Source: Panagrolaimus kolymaensis (Eukaryota; Nematoda; Chromadorea; Rhabditida; Panagrolaimidae). Taken from it: a stretch of 64,000 nucleotides of DNA. The notes beneath the pieces are model-generated. The model was not told the DNA's origin. It did not search any database and worked only from the letters and a program-made list of their open reading frames with translations. Below, one piece after another: positions 11,975 through 21,930 of the stretch (positions are counted from its first letter, which is position 1; every line of letters starts with the position of its first letter). The stretch spans positions 2,356,001 to 2,420,000 of the forward strand of contig JAJQJQ010000030.1 in assembly GCA_028622995.1 (NCBI GenBank), read 5' to 3'. The position numbers were made by a program, and so were the translations under genes.

Positions 11975-12619
11975 ATGGCTGCTGTTGCTGCTCCAATTGT
12001 AATAATTTATCCTTGTGAAAAATATGAAATTGAAGCTAAAAAGTTATTTGATGAAGTTGAAAAGGCTGAAACTTTGGCTGAAATCCGCGAATTATTTAAA
12101 AACTTTGCTAAAATTTATACTGTTATTCCAGATTTATGGAATATATGGATAGAGTAAGAAGTTATAAGCGAGAAAATGTTAAAAAAAGTAATATATTTTA
12201 GAAAAGAAGGACAGCACTCGTATAAAGATTATGACGAACATCAAAGTATGCCACGCCAAAATAATGTGAAAACGATAGCAAGAAAACAATTTTATTGTAA
12301 AAATTACTGTAAATTTAACCTAGAAACTTTTAAGGTAATTTTTATAAATTTTATTCTTAAAAACACTGATTTCGCCCTTTTTTAAATGTGCGCAAATTTT
12401 AGTAAAGTATGTTTTTATGAAAATAAAATGAATTTAAATTATGCCACCATGCTTTCATTAGCTTTAAAAATTAATTTGACATTAAATATTTATATTTTAA
12501 AAAAGTTTTTTTAGGCAAATTTTACTGAATACGCTCTAATAGTATACCACTTTTCTCCCGATTTAACGCCATGGCAAATGCAAAATTTTATCACAACTAT
12601 AAAAGCTGCTGCCCTTTAA
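11975..12619 (+). CDS. Short HAT-like protein with CKYFF-family tail
   Basis: Three exons join in perfect frame: 11975-12153, 12202-12334 and 12515-12619 (138 aa). The N-terminus is a single HAT-like helix pair (LFDEVEKAETLAEIRELF ... IPDLWNIWIE). The C-terminal exon (ANFTEYALIVYHFSPDL ...) resembles the last exon of the HAT/CKYFF gene at 8523-10514 in position, length and hydrophobic pattern. The central CKYFF domain is absent. It may be a small functional paralogue or a deletion derivative whose exons happen to stay in phase. No signal peptide or membrane segment. Confidence 0.5.
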
Positions 12620-13115
12620 ATACAATTTCAATTAATTACATATGAAATGATTCGTTTTGTTGTCTTTCTTCATGCATATATCTCAAATAAAAAATTTTTC
12701 GAAAATTATTTAATTTTTTGTTTTAACTTTTTGAGACAAAACATGTTTTTTATCAAAAAAGTTGAAAAATATACACGAAACATTTTTTTATTTAAATAAT
12801 GCATACATTATAAATAAAGAGAGTAACTAAATATAAACACTAATTTTTAAAATTAATACTTTCACCACTTAAATAAAGTGTTTTAGCAATATTTTTTATT
12901 AAACATTTAAAAATCGCACGTTTTTTTGTTAAATACGTTAGAAAATAATCAAGTGTGAAGACTATTCTTGAACTTTTTAGACAAAACAAGTTTTTACTTT
13001 CACTTTCAGTCTTTCTCAAAATCTTTGATAAACGAACTGATTTATTCGTTCCCTTTCACTTTGACTTTTTTTATCTTTTTTCATTGATTATTATATTTTT
13101 CTTTTTTCCGTAAAA
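12620..13115. other. Intergenic, no feature seen
   Basis: About 500 bp of AT-rich sequence with no ORF, repeat or motif that I can support. It must contain the promoter of the secreted acidic protein that follows. Confidence 0.5.
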
Positions 13116-14160
13116 ATGCTGCGACGAATGATCCTTTCACTTTTTATCTTTTTATTGTTTTTAAATTTTGTTAAATCTCAACGTCCACCATTTTTACAAT
13201 CAGAATATGAAAGGGCCATAACCGCATATGGCCCTGGATTAGCTGTATTTTCACCATATAGTTATGTGGATTTATTTTATGATAATTTACCATTCATTGG
13301 CAAAATTCCGGTATTAGGAAAAGAAGGAACAGCTTCGAAAACTGGAGTGAGCCCATTTTATCCAGTCACAGGAAATCCAAGTCGGCCATTTCCGCCATTG
13401 TATCTGTAAGTTTATTTTTACAACAAAAAAACTTTCCATTGAACAAATAAAAATAATAAAATTTTGGAGTTAAAACACTTTGTTTGAAACTTAATTTTTT
13501 ACGGTCAATTTTCTGACGAATTTTCTGGAAAATTTAAAACTATTTTATCAAAATTTGGCAATCGCTTGCTTTTATACAATTTTTCGGGTTCTATTAAATA
13601 AATCCATATTGGACAAAATCCAAACTTTTTCTAGCCATAAAATCGAAAAACTTTTTAGTGCCCGTCCTCTACCTATTCATGCTCCAGATCCAGTTGAAGT
13701 TGTTGCAGTTCCACTTGACGAGGAAGCCTTGCATGGTGAACCTTTATGGCCCAAAGAATTAACACTGCCATGGGAAGAAAAGGAAAAAGAAGAAGGCGAC
13801 GACGATGACACAGAAGGCAAAACGACGGACAAGGGAGATATAAAAGAAGTTAAAAATCCATTTGAAAATATTGATGAGAATGCTCCATCAAAAGGAACCA
13901 AAGATCCATTTAAACCTGGCTTTATCGGACCAACAGCAGCGGCAGATAGTCCAGAATTTGAAAGTAAAGAAGCCGTTAATTGGTTAAATGATAAAAAAGT
14001 TACAAAAATTATTGACAAAGAAAAAGAATCAAAATCAAAAAATGAAGGAGACAATGGTGGAGAAGTTGAAGATGAATCAGTTGAATATGTGGATGACGAA
14101 CCTCCGAAATCCCGAGCAAGTCGAGTGTTAAATTTGAGAGAAAAGTTGCGAAAAATGTAA
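13116..14160 (+). CDS. Secreted acidic protein, nematode-specific, unknown function
   Basis: Two exons: 13116-13405 and 13659-14160, about 263 aa. An alternative acceptor at 13635 also keeps frame and adds eight residues. The N-terminus is a signal peptide (MLRRMILSLFIFLLFLNFVKS). The first exon holds a proline/aromatic-rich module (YGPGLAVFSPYSYVDLFYDN ... PVLGKEG) that looks conserved in style. The second exon begins PLPIHAPDP and becomes strongly acidic, with a Lys/Glu-rich, low-complexity C-terminus. I do not recognise a catalytic domain. It ends about 200 bp from the convergent calcyphosin-like gene. Confidence 0.7.
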
Positions 14161-14359
14161 ATTCTTTAAAACCAAAGATTTTTATTTTTAACAAAAAAAG
14201 TTTAACCAAAAAACGCAAATAAAAAATTTAAAAAAAAGCAACATTTAAACATTACAGTCGAAAATTGAAAATTAAAAGTAAAACAATCCATTAGAGGCTA
14301 AAATAATTTCCGACCTTTTTTTGGGGGGATTTTAGAAGCTTTTTGGAACATTTTTAAAA

Positions 14360-16087
14360 TTAAAGTTTCCATGTTTGTCTCATCATTAAATCAAAATAAA
14401 CATCAGTATCAATGGCAGCGGAAACCCCAGCATAATAATTAATAAATTCTTCTCTCGTTACTTTTCCATCTTCGTGTCCGCCAACTTCGAATTTTTTAAG
14501 GAAATTTTTAAAAATTTGATCTTTTGTTTTATGTCCACAAGTATAATCGGGATGTTTGGAGCAATCATAAACTCCTTTGAGATCATCAATCGTGACAGTG
14601 CCATCACCAGTTTTATCCAATTTTTTAAAGGCCTTGTCGATTAAGCCAAGGCGGTTTTGATTCATTGGAGGCTAAAAAAAGGGAAGAAATTATTTCAAAA
14701 AATACTGCTTCAAAGAGTGTAAAAAAAATTTACCCTTAGCGCAAGCAAAAATTCATCGAATGAAACCGTGCCTGTTGCATCTTTATCAAAATGAGCTAAA
14801 GCCAGTTTAATTTCTGCATCGCTTAAACCAAGTTGATAGACTTCAATAATTCTTGTTAATTCTTCATGGGTTAATGCGCCATTACCATTTTTATCAGCAA
14901 TTCGAAAAACTCTTCCAAATTCTTTAATGCCCGATGCGCCTCGCATCAAACATTTGTAACGAAGTTTTTCGATTGGGTCTTTGGTGTGGCGAAGTTGTTG
15001 CTCGGCTTTTCGTTTGAGATCCGCTTCAGTCATAGTCGATGGGGAAATGTTTAGAATCGAAGTCGCTGAAAAATTTGCGATAAATTAAGCCAAAAACTAA
15101 AATAACAAAAATAAATAAACTAGGGTGTAAAACTAAAGTATATAAAACCGAGCAGTGCGCAACCTAAGTAAAAAAATAAAAACACACTCAATTAAATTTG
15201 TTGTTTTCGTTTCTCAAAAGTAAAAAGCATGAAACCAAGCAGCAGTGTCACTAAATGAAAAAGAAAATTCATCTTTAATATAAAAAAAAATAAGAGAGAA
15301 AAATTTTTATTTATGCCATTAAGTAAGTACTTGCCTGTGCCACCACCATTTGCAAACGCTTGAAGAAAAAAAATAAAAGAAAGTACAGAAAAGAAAAAAG
15401 TAAAGTTGCGAAAGCAAATAATAATGAGAAAACAAGAGTAAGAGTAAGTAAGAGTAAGCTATAAACAGGTTTAATTATTTTTTTGCGTGGCTTTTTTAGT
15501 TGGAAAAGCATTTCTTGGTATTAAATAATTAAAATGCTTTTTATACTTTTACAACAAAAAAGATTGGCATTATTTGTCTATAAACTTTACTCTTAGCCAA
15601 AAAAACAAAAAGTTTCAAAGTAAAGGCAAAAGTTAAAAAACTACAAAAATAAATTTGCAAAAAAGAATTATACAATAAAAATGCGAACCCAACAATGAAA
15701 GTCAGAAACGTATTTCTTTGTTTTTATTTCTACGCTTATTTGAAAATTTACGACATAACAACAAGAAAATGTTTTTCACTTTGCGTTAACTTTTAAATTT
15801 TATATTATAAAAAAGTAATAAATTATAATTTAACTTTAAAGAAAAAATAAAAGTTTGACTGACTCATTTTACATAGAAAATACATTTTTATTTTTGTTGA
15901 CATTTTATAAAGCATTTTGCGCAGGTGCCTGCTTTATGTGTATCAATGTTAGTTTTTTTAGTAAATAGGTAAAAGCGTAAATGTGAGCTACAAAACTTAC
16001 ACAAAAAATGAAAAATAATAAATAAAAAAACTCATGCAACTTACCTCCAAAAGTTTGAAAGCATGCAGAATTATTGATATTCGACAT
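14360..16087 (-). CDS. Calcyphosin-like EF-hand calcium-binding protein
   Basis: Three exons on the minus strand join in frame: 16087-16045, 15065-14734 and 14671-14360 (228 aa). Four EF-hands are visible: DKNGNGALTHEE, DKDATGTVSFDE, DKTGDGTVTIDD and a fourth, degenerate loop EVGGHEDGKVTREE. The order, the linker LALRPPMNQ, the GVYDCSKHP insert and the C-terminal YYAGVSAAIDTD ... WKL all match the calcyphosin/calcyphosin-like family, and length is close to the family's ~200-220 aa. Calcyphosins are cytosolic calcium sensors, often in ciliated cells. The first intron is long (about 980 nt). A possible alternative first exon near 15330-15360 has an ATG followed by a donor-like site but is not proven. 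Confidence 0.9.
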
Positions 16088-16975
16088 TTCTTTTTTATAA
16101 AATTTAATGTAAATTTTCGAAGTTATTAAAATTTAAAAATAACAAGGAAAAATCTGAAACATAACTATAAAATCTTTAAAAAAACATATTTGCTAAAATG
16201 GAAGAATCCAAACTTACTTTTTTTAGCCTGGGGCTCTTCAAAAAATCTTTAACCTTTTATTTTTTTAAGTTTTAGAAAAACGTTCACTTTTTTTTCAGAG
16301 AAAATAAAAAATTGTAACAAAAATTTCCAAAGAACCAAGTAAAACAACCGCAGAGAATGGTGTCTAGAAATTAGAAGACTTCTTCTTTTTTCCTGCCACA
16401 AAAAAAAAGCTTCTTCAGTGTCTAGCTGCTTTTCAGTTTTAATTTTTTTTTGGCAACAGCAGCTTGCTTCTTCTTTCTTTTTGCATTTTTTCATTCAATA
16501 AAAAAACATTACTCTTTTTGTTTGAAAATGTTTCACAAAAATGTATGTATCTTCTTCTTCCATTCGAATACTCGAATTGGGTCATAGATAAATTCTCTTG
16601 AGAGTTTAATTATGGTTCCTTTCCTCCTCCAACAAAACAACAAAAAAGATACGAAATCGAACGATGCCAAAAAGAAAAAAAGGAAGCTAAAAAGAGAATG
16701 AAAAAGGAGAAAAAAAGATGAATGCTAGTTCCAGCCGGAAAAGGAGATGAGACCATTCAACTCTTTCTTCTTTTTTTATGGGTTTTTTTTTTTGTTTAAC
16801 TTTAAAGAAATTAAATTTTGTTTTGTTTTAAAATGCTCTCTCAAAATATGTGTGTATAAAAAATGCAAAAAGGATATAAAATTTTTTTTTATTAATTTAA
16901 AAAAATAATCACAAAATTAACAAATGTAAATTTTGTATAGTTTTGATTTATTTGGTTTTCACAGACTCAGAAAAT
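16088..16975. other. Intergenic, no feature seen
   Basis: About 890 bp between the divergent-side promoter of the calcyphosin-like gene and the 3' end of the CKYFF gene. A/T runs and purine-rich tracts only. Confidence 0.5.
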
Positions 16976-17869
16976 CTAAAAACTATAGTTTAAACTTATA
17001 AAATTCGCTCCAGCTTTGAATTTTCCTTCTAATTTCCAATCTTCAAATGCCTTTTTTGCAAAAGGTTCCAATGCAGCTTTAAAAACCCAAAAATTTTCAG
17101 ACATGAATATAAAATATATTTCTGATTTTGTTGTGGCATTCGTTTTAATAAAATCACATAAAAGTGAATAATTTATATTTTCAGCTAAATTATACATTGA
17201 AAGATAGAACCCATTGATTTTAGTGTTAAAAGCCAATGAATTCATATTTTTAAAAGTTTCATCAGTAAAAATTTCTGTTCGGCAAAGATAAGAAAATGAA
17301 ATAATATTTGGAACTTTTTCAAGAATTTTATTAATTGGAACCAAAATATCTTTATCATCTCGAGTGGTGACATTGCCCAACCAAAGTGTTTCAACCTTTC
17401 CGCCATTTAAAAGGAAACCAATTTCACCCAAAGTTAAATTTTGATGATACATTTTTAATTTTTTCAATTCACATCGATAAAATACTTTGAAAAAATTTAA
17501 TGGAATAGTGGTTCTAAAATTGTTGTTTAACCAATATTTTTGATTTTCATTTTTAAAGAAAATGCAATCTTTTTCCTCTTTTAAATTAAATTTATCAGCA
17601 AAAATAATTTTATTTTTAGCAAAAAAATATTTGCATGTTTTTTGAAGTTTTTCATATGTTCTCTCTTTTTGAACATCAACATTCTTTTGAATTTTTCGAC
17701 AAGAAACATCAACGAAAAGTGTAATAAATATTTCAAGACAAAAACCATGCAAAAAAGATAACAAGTTTTTTTTTGCGTTGACTATTTTCGAGTAAAGTTC
17801 AAAAAAAAAATGGTTAAAAACTTGCTGATGTTTGATAAATACCCTTTCTTTTCTTTCCACCACTTTCAT
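16976..17869 (-). CDS. CKYFF-family protein (F-box-like?, leucine-rich)
   Basis: Single open frame of 297 aa. It carries the family signature KLQKTCKYFFAKNKII (about residue 75), followed by a hydrophobic/leucine-patterned half with VETLWLGNVT, LVPINKILEKVPNI and a closing FIKTNATTKSEIYF. The general plan (a short helical module before CK, then leucine-rich repeats) resembles nematode F-box proteins with a C-terminal substrate-binding region, but I cannot confirm an F-box. Other members in this window: 8523-10514, 43849-44937, 47011-48076 and 62301-64000. The N-terminus here is longer and unlike the others, so the true start may be internal. The 5' end is duplicated at 24554-24705. Confidence 0.6.
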   Translation of the reverse strand: MKVVERKERVFIKHQQVFNHFFFELYSKIVNAKKNLLSFLHGFCLEIFITLFVDVSCRKIQKNVDVQKERTYEKLQKTCKYFFAKNKIIFADKFNLKEEKDCIFFKNENQKYWLNNNFRTTIPLNFFKVFYRCELKKLKMYHQNLTLGEIGFLLNGGKVETLWLGNVTTRDDKDILVPINKILEKVPNIISFSYLCRTEIFTDETFKNMNSLAFNTKINGFYLSMYNLAENINYSLLCDFIKTNATTKSEIYFIFMSENFWVFKAALEPFAKKAFEDWKLEGKFKAGANFISLNYSF

Positions 17870-18242
17870 ACTACACCTTGTTCAAAAATAAAAGGATAGG
17901 TATTTTGGGTGATAATAAAAAAATATTTTTCTCTTTTTTGTTGTTTCTGCTTTTAATTCTATCCTTGTATACTGACTGATAAGCACACAGATTCAAGAGA
18001 AGTTTATTTTTTGAACAAGCATGCATTATCGAAAGATTTTTTCGAAAGAAATTCTAATAATTATTTAATAAACATTTAAAAAATGTTTTTTTTTTCACAT
18101 AACCTTCATTTTGCTTTACAACTTTCAATTCAAAATATTTCAAACGCCGTGCTTTAACTAACTAACATACGTGATTATTTATTTAATCATTTTTTATTGC
18201 AATAAAAACATTTTATATTATTTTTTAGAGTTTAATCCCGAT

Positions 18243-20538
18243 ATGAGCGACCATAGTGCAGTTCAAATCATCGAACATGTTTCTGAGCGACGCTTCAAGC
18301 TAAAGAAACATGTTGTTGGATCAATTTATGGAGATAAAAGAGTTGCAAATTTACCTTTAGTAATTTTGTGCATTGCTGGCGCAGCTCGAAAAGGAAAAAG
18401 TTTTCTTTTAAACTTTTTTCTTGATTATCTCATTCATCGAGAAAGTAATTCTGATACGCCATGGGAACTGAATGAAAGCACACAATTGGAAGGTTTTGAA
18501 TTTCAAGATGGCATTCAACGAACAACCCTTGGAATTTGGGCATGGAATCATGTATTCGTTATCGAAGAACCAGGTGGAATCAAAATTGCTGTTTCATTAG
18601 TAAGTTTCGAGTTGGATAGCTGCGGGTTTTTAAATTTTTTTTAGATTGATTCCCAAGGCACATTTGACAACACTACATCATTTGAAGATTGCTCAACCAT
18701 TTTTGCTATGACCTGTTTATTGAGTAGCGTCATGTGTTTTAACGTTTTCAATGATCTTCAAGAAGATAAGCTAAATAATTTTGCGGTTTTCGTTGATCAT
18801 GGCAAAAAAATCAATGATAATCTCGGAGGAAGTGGAAAATTATTTCAAGATTTAGTTTTCATTGTTCGTGATTGTCAATTTCGAGAATTTGTCAAAGACA
18901 AGGATGGCGGTAAAAAATACATTGAGACTGTGCTTGGACCTTGTGATGTTGCAAAACTTCAAGAAGTTCGAGACACCTTGAATGCTTCGTATGAACGGAA
19001 ACATTGTTTTGTATTTCCACATCCTGGTGAAAAGGTAGCATATGAGAAAACTTCTAAAATTGCTGGTAAATTTATTCATTTTCGATATTTTTTTTATGGG
19101 TTATTCTTTCAGATATGAGTCCATTATTTGTTGAAAATGCAGTGAAAACAGTGATAAGTCTTTTTTCAAATTTGGCCCTTCGTAAAAAGAAGCTTGGGTC
19201 AACGTTTATTCATTGTAAAGACATGACAAAGTATATGGAAGATTGCGTTCATACATTCGATAATAATAAGGAATTTGCACCTCAAGCGGTTCAAGCTGTA
19301 AATCGAAGCTTTATGTGCAGCTTAGAAGAAACTCGAGCCATAAAAAAATATGAAAATTTAATGAATGAAGTAAGTTTAAAAAAATAGACCCTGTGTATTT
19401 TTCTCTAACTAGGATTCATTTCACTATCTTAACCTTTCAATTAAAAAAACCACACGATGTTTGTGGAAAATTCAAAACTTACAGAGAGTTTCTTCAACAA
19501 AGCTATAAAAATCCTTAAAATTCCTTTAATAATTTTCAATTTTGTTTCAGGCTTTTATTGATTGCAAGAATGGTTTTCCCTTAGACTTCCTTAAAAAAAT
19601 TGACGAAACAAGTTGCGCAAAAATAGAAGCCGATATTGCAAAAAGAATTCGAGATGATGACATTTGTGCTCATTTGATGAAGAAATTTAATGAAAATCAT
19701 TACAGTATTTTTGAAAAATATATTGAAAAGAATAATTACCTTATCAAGGAGCGACAACAGGAAGAAGAGTTGGTTCGGCAGCAAGTTGAATATGATGCAA
19801 AACTTTTACGTGAAAAAGCGGAGCGAGAAGAGCAATTACGAAAACAAAAAATTGAGGCTCTTGAAAAACTTGCTAAAACGGAAAATGAATTTGATAAAAA
19901 ATTAAGAATTGCTAAAGAAGAAAGCGTTCAAAAACTTCAAGAACAGAAAAAAGTTAATGAAACTAAAAATGCTGCCAATCAAGCAAAATATGAAGAAATG
20001 TTGCGAAATGAGAAAAAAGAACGAGATGAGCAGATTAGACAGCAAAAAATTGAAAATGAAAAAGCAATGGAAGAATTGCGTGAAGAGCTAGAAGAAGCAT
20101 ATTTGGATCGTGAACGCGAAGCCGATTATCGTCGACTTATATCTCAAAAGGAGGAAGAGAAATCTGAACGAGATGCCGCCAGCGAATTGGAACGTTTTAA
20201 AGAAGACGTTAAGGAGCGAATAAAGCAAGAAATTTCTGGATATAATAGAACAAAAACATTTGTTACAACACCAAATTATTATCATTGCTGTATATATTAT
20301 AATCAAGGTGTGTCCACAACAGAAATAAAGCTATTTTATCGAAGAGATGGCAATCTTATAGTAAGCATATTTTTGAGATAAAATCTTTTTAATAGAAATA
20401 AATTTTTTTTAGTACACTTTAAGCGAAGATTATTTTTTTGCTTTTCGAGGTCATCGACTTGAAGGCATGCTTAAAGAAATGTTGAAACACTCAAATGATA
20501 TTACTGCAACTTGGCATGAAGCGGTATCACAGTGTTAA
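18243..20538 (+). CDS. Atlastin-like GB1/RHD3 GTPase with coiled-coil tail
   Basis: Five exons join in frame: 18243-18599, 18645-19065, 19113-19369, 19551-20360 and 20413-20538 (656 aa). An acceptor-like TTTTTTAG ends 13 nt before the ATG, suggesting trans-splicing. G domain: P-loop GAARKGKS at 46-53, switch region QRTTLGIW, G3 motif IDSQGTFD at 120-127, and an RD-type G4 (IVRDCQF). The FVFPHPG segment matches atlastins. Instead of the atlastin three-helix bundle followed by two membrane helices, the C-terminus is a long charged coiled coil (about 400-580) and a short globular end with FYRRDGNLI. I see no transmembrane segment. Atlastins fuse ER membranes; this protein may be soluble and do something else. 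Confidence is high for the GTPase, low for role. Confidence 0.85.
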
Positions 20539-20806
20539 CCAAGAATGTAATTAATAAAAATCTCTAAACATTGGGCGAATTTATAATGTTTTTTTTCTTC
20601 TAATTTAAAAAAAATTAAAATTTATGTAGATTTTATTTAATTCATAAATTTATAAGATTGAATTTAAAAAAACAAAAAAATTATAGGTTTTTAATTTTAA
20701 AGTGAAAAAAGAAAATGAATAATTTCAAACAAACAGTGAAATTGCTTAATTGAAAGATGATTAAAAAGTAAAATACATGCATTTTAAGTAAAAACTAGGC
20801 AGCACG

Positions 20807-20823
20807 CGGGCCTTCGGCCCGCC
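20807..20823. repeat. GC-rich perfect hairpin
   Basis: GCGGGCC-TTC-GGCCCGC, a 7-bp stem with a 3-nt loop, isolated in very AT-rich DNA. CTTCGGCCCG also occurs in the MITE at 59860-60052, so this may be a remnant of that family. Confidence 0.6.
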
Positions 20824-21039
20824 AGCAATTGTTACTGTTTCGAAAATATAATGTTTTTGATTACAGTTTATAATGCGCAGTTCTTAGTAAAATAAGGTAC
20901 ATACATGCTACTATATTAGCGAAATTTCTGTGCATTTTACTCTTCAAAAGTCCTTAAAATTTATCCTAAAATATCCCTAATATTTTCAATAGCATTTTCA
21001 TCAAATTTTGATTATTTCATGACATTTTCTCATTTCTGA

Positions 21040-21640
21040 TCCTCGGGATCCTTTCAAAAGATCACCCGCATGCTTATAAGCACCTAAAAGACAATGTCAC
21101 TCATCACTGCTATGTAACTTTTATTGCAAAGAAACTCATGCCATTTTATGCAAATTTGTTATTTCCTTTATTTTGTTTTTTTGGTCATTGAAACCTTCCA
21201 ATGATATCGGGTCCTTGAATCCTCGAAATGTTCAATCCTTCCCCAGATATTAGCTCTATGGATCCTTTCTCTAATATTAGGTCTCTACTATTTGGATCTT
21301 GTGCCCTATCTCGATCCCATGCTTTTTCTGGATCCTATCATTTTTTTTCCAGCTAACAGATCATTCACTTGATTTTGGTCCTTGGATCCTTCCCCAGCTA
21401 TTATCTCTACGGATCCTTGTCTTGATATTAGGTCCCTAATGCTTCCTCAAAAGAAAACCGCCATTCATCACCATTTCATTTCCATGAAATGAGAATGAAA
21501 AATTCTTTTTCTTTATTTTGTAATAGTCAATCCTTCAAGCGACCATGTGCAAGCGCGTTTAATACCATTTAGATTTTGTTCCATATATCCATCTAATGTT
21601 TTATCTGGATCCATCATTGTTTCTTTAAGCTAACACATCA
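21040..21640. repeat. Degenerate tandem blocks rich in GGATCC
   Basis: Blocks recur, for example CCTTCCCCAGATATTAGCTC then CTAATATTAGGTC (21235-21285) versus CCTTCCCCAGCTATTATCTC then TGATATTAGGTC (21389-21432), and TTCTGGATCCTATCAT...AGCTAACAGATCA versus TATCTGGATCCATCAT...AGCTAACACATCA. Base composition is less A/T-skewed than the flanks. Confidence 0.55.
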
Positions 21641-21930
21641 ATAACTTTTCTCTGTAAAATTGCTTTTCAACAAAATGGCAATATTGTTGTTAACGCAAAT
21701 GAAAACAAAAAAATAATTCATGCAAATTTTCTCCTTTCCTTGTCCTTGCTTTCTGTGAATGAAATAGTAAAATGACACGTACAGACAACCTGTTTTAGAA
21801 GAAGGGATAAAGTTAAGATTAACTTTTATTTTATTTTTAATTTTATAAACAAATGAAATGTTAACATAATTTTGTTACGAGAAAATGAGTGGCCTTTAAA
21901 GACGTAATTCAAAAAAAAACTCCTTTTTGT

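Larger units (their letters stand above)
20539..21930. other. Intergenic, 1.4 kb with degenerate GGATCC-rich repeats
   Basis: No gene seen. A perfect 7-bp GC hairpin lies at 20807-20823. From about 21040 to 21640 the sequence contains repeated degenerate blocks rich in GGATCC (see findings). Confidence 0.6.

Noticed and set aside
15311..15511. Minus-strand ORF inside the first intron of the calcyphosin-like gene
   Set aside because: Hydrophobic translation from A/T-rich intron sequence; only its ATG-donor end might be an alternative first exon, which I cannot support.
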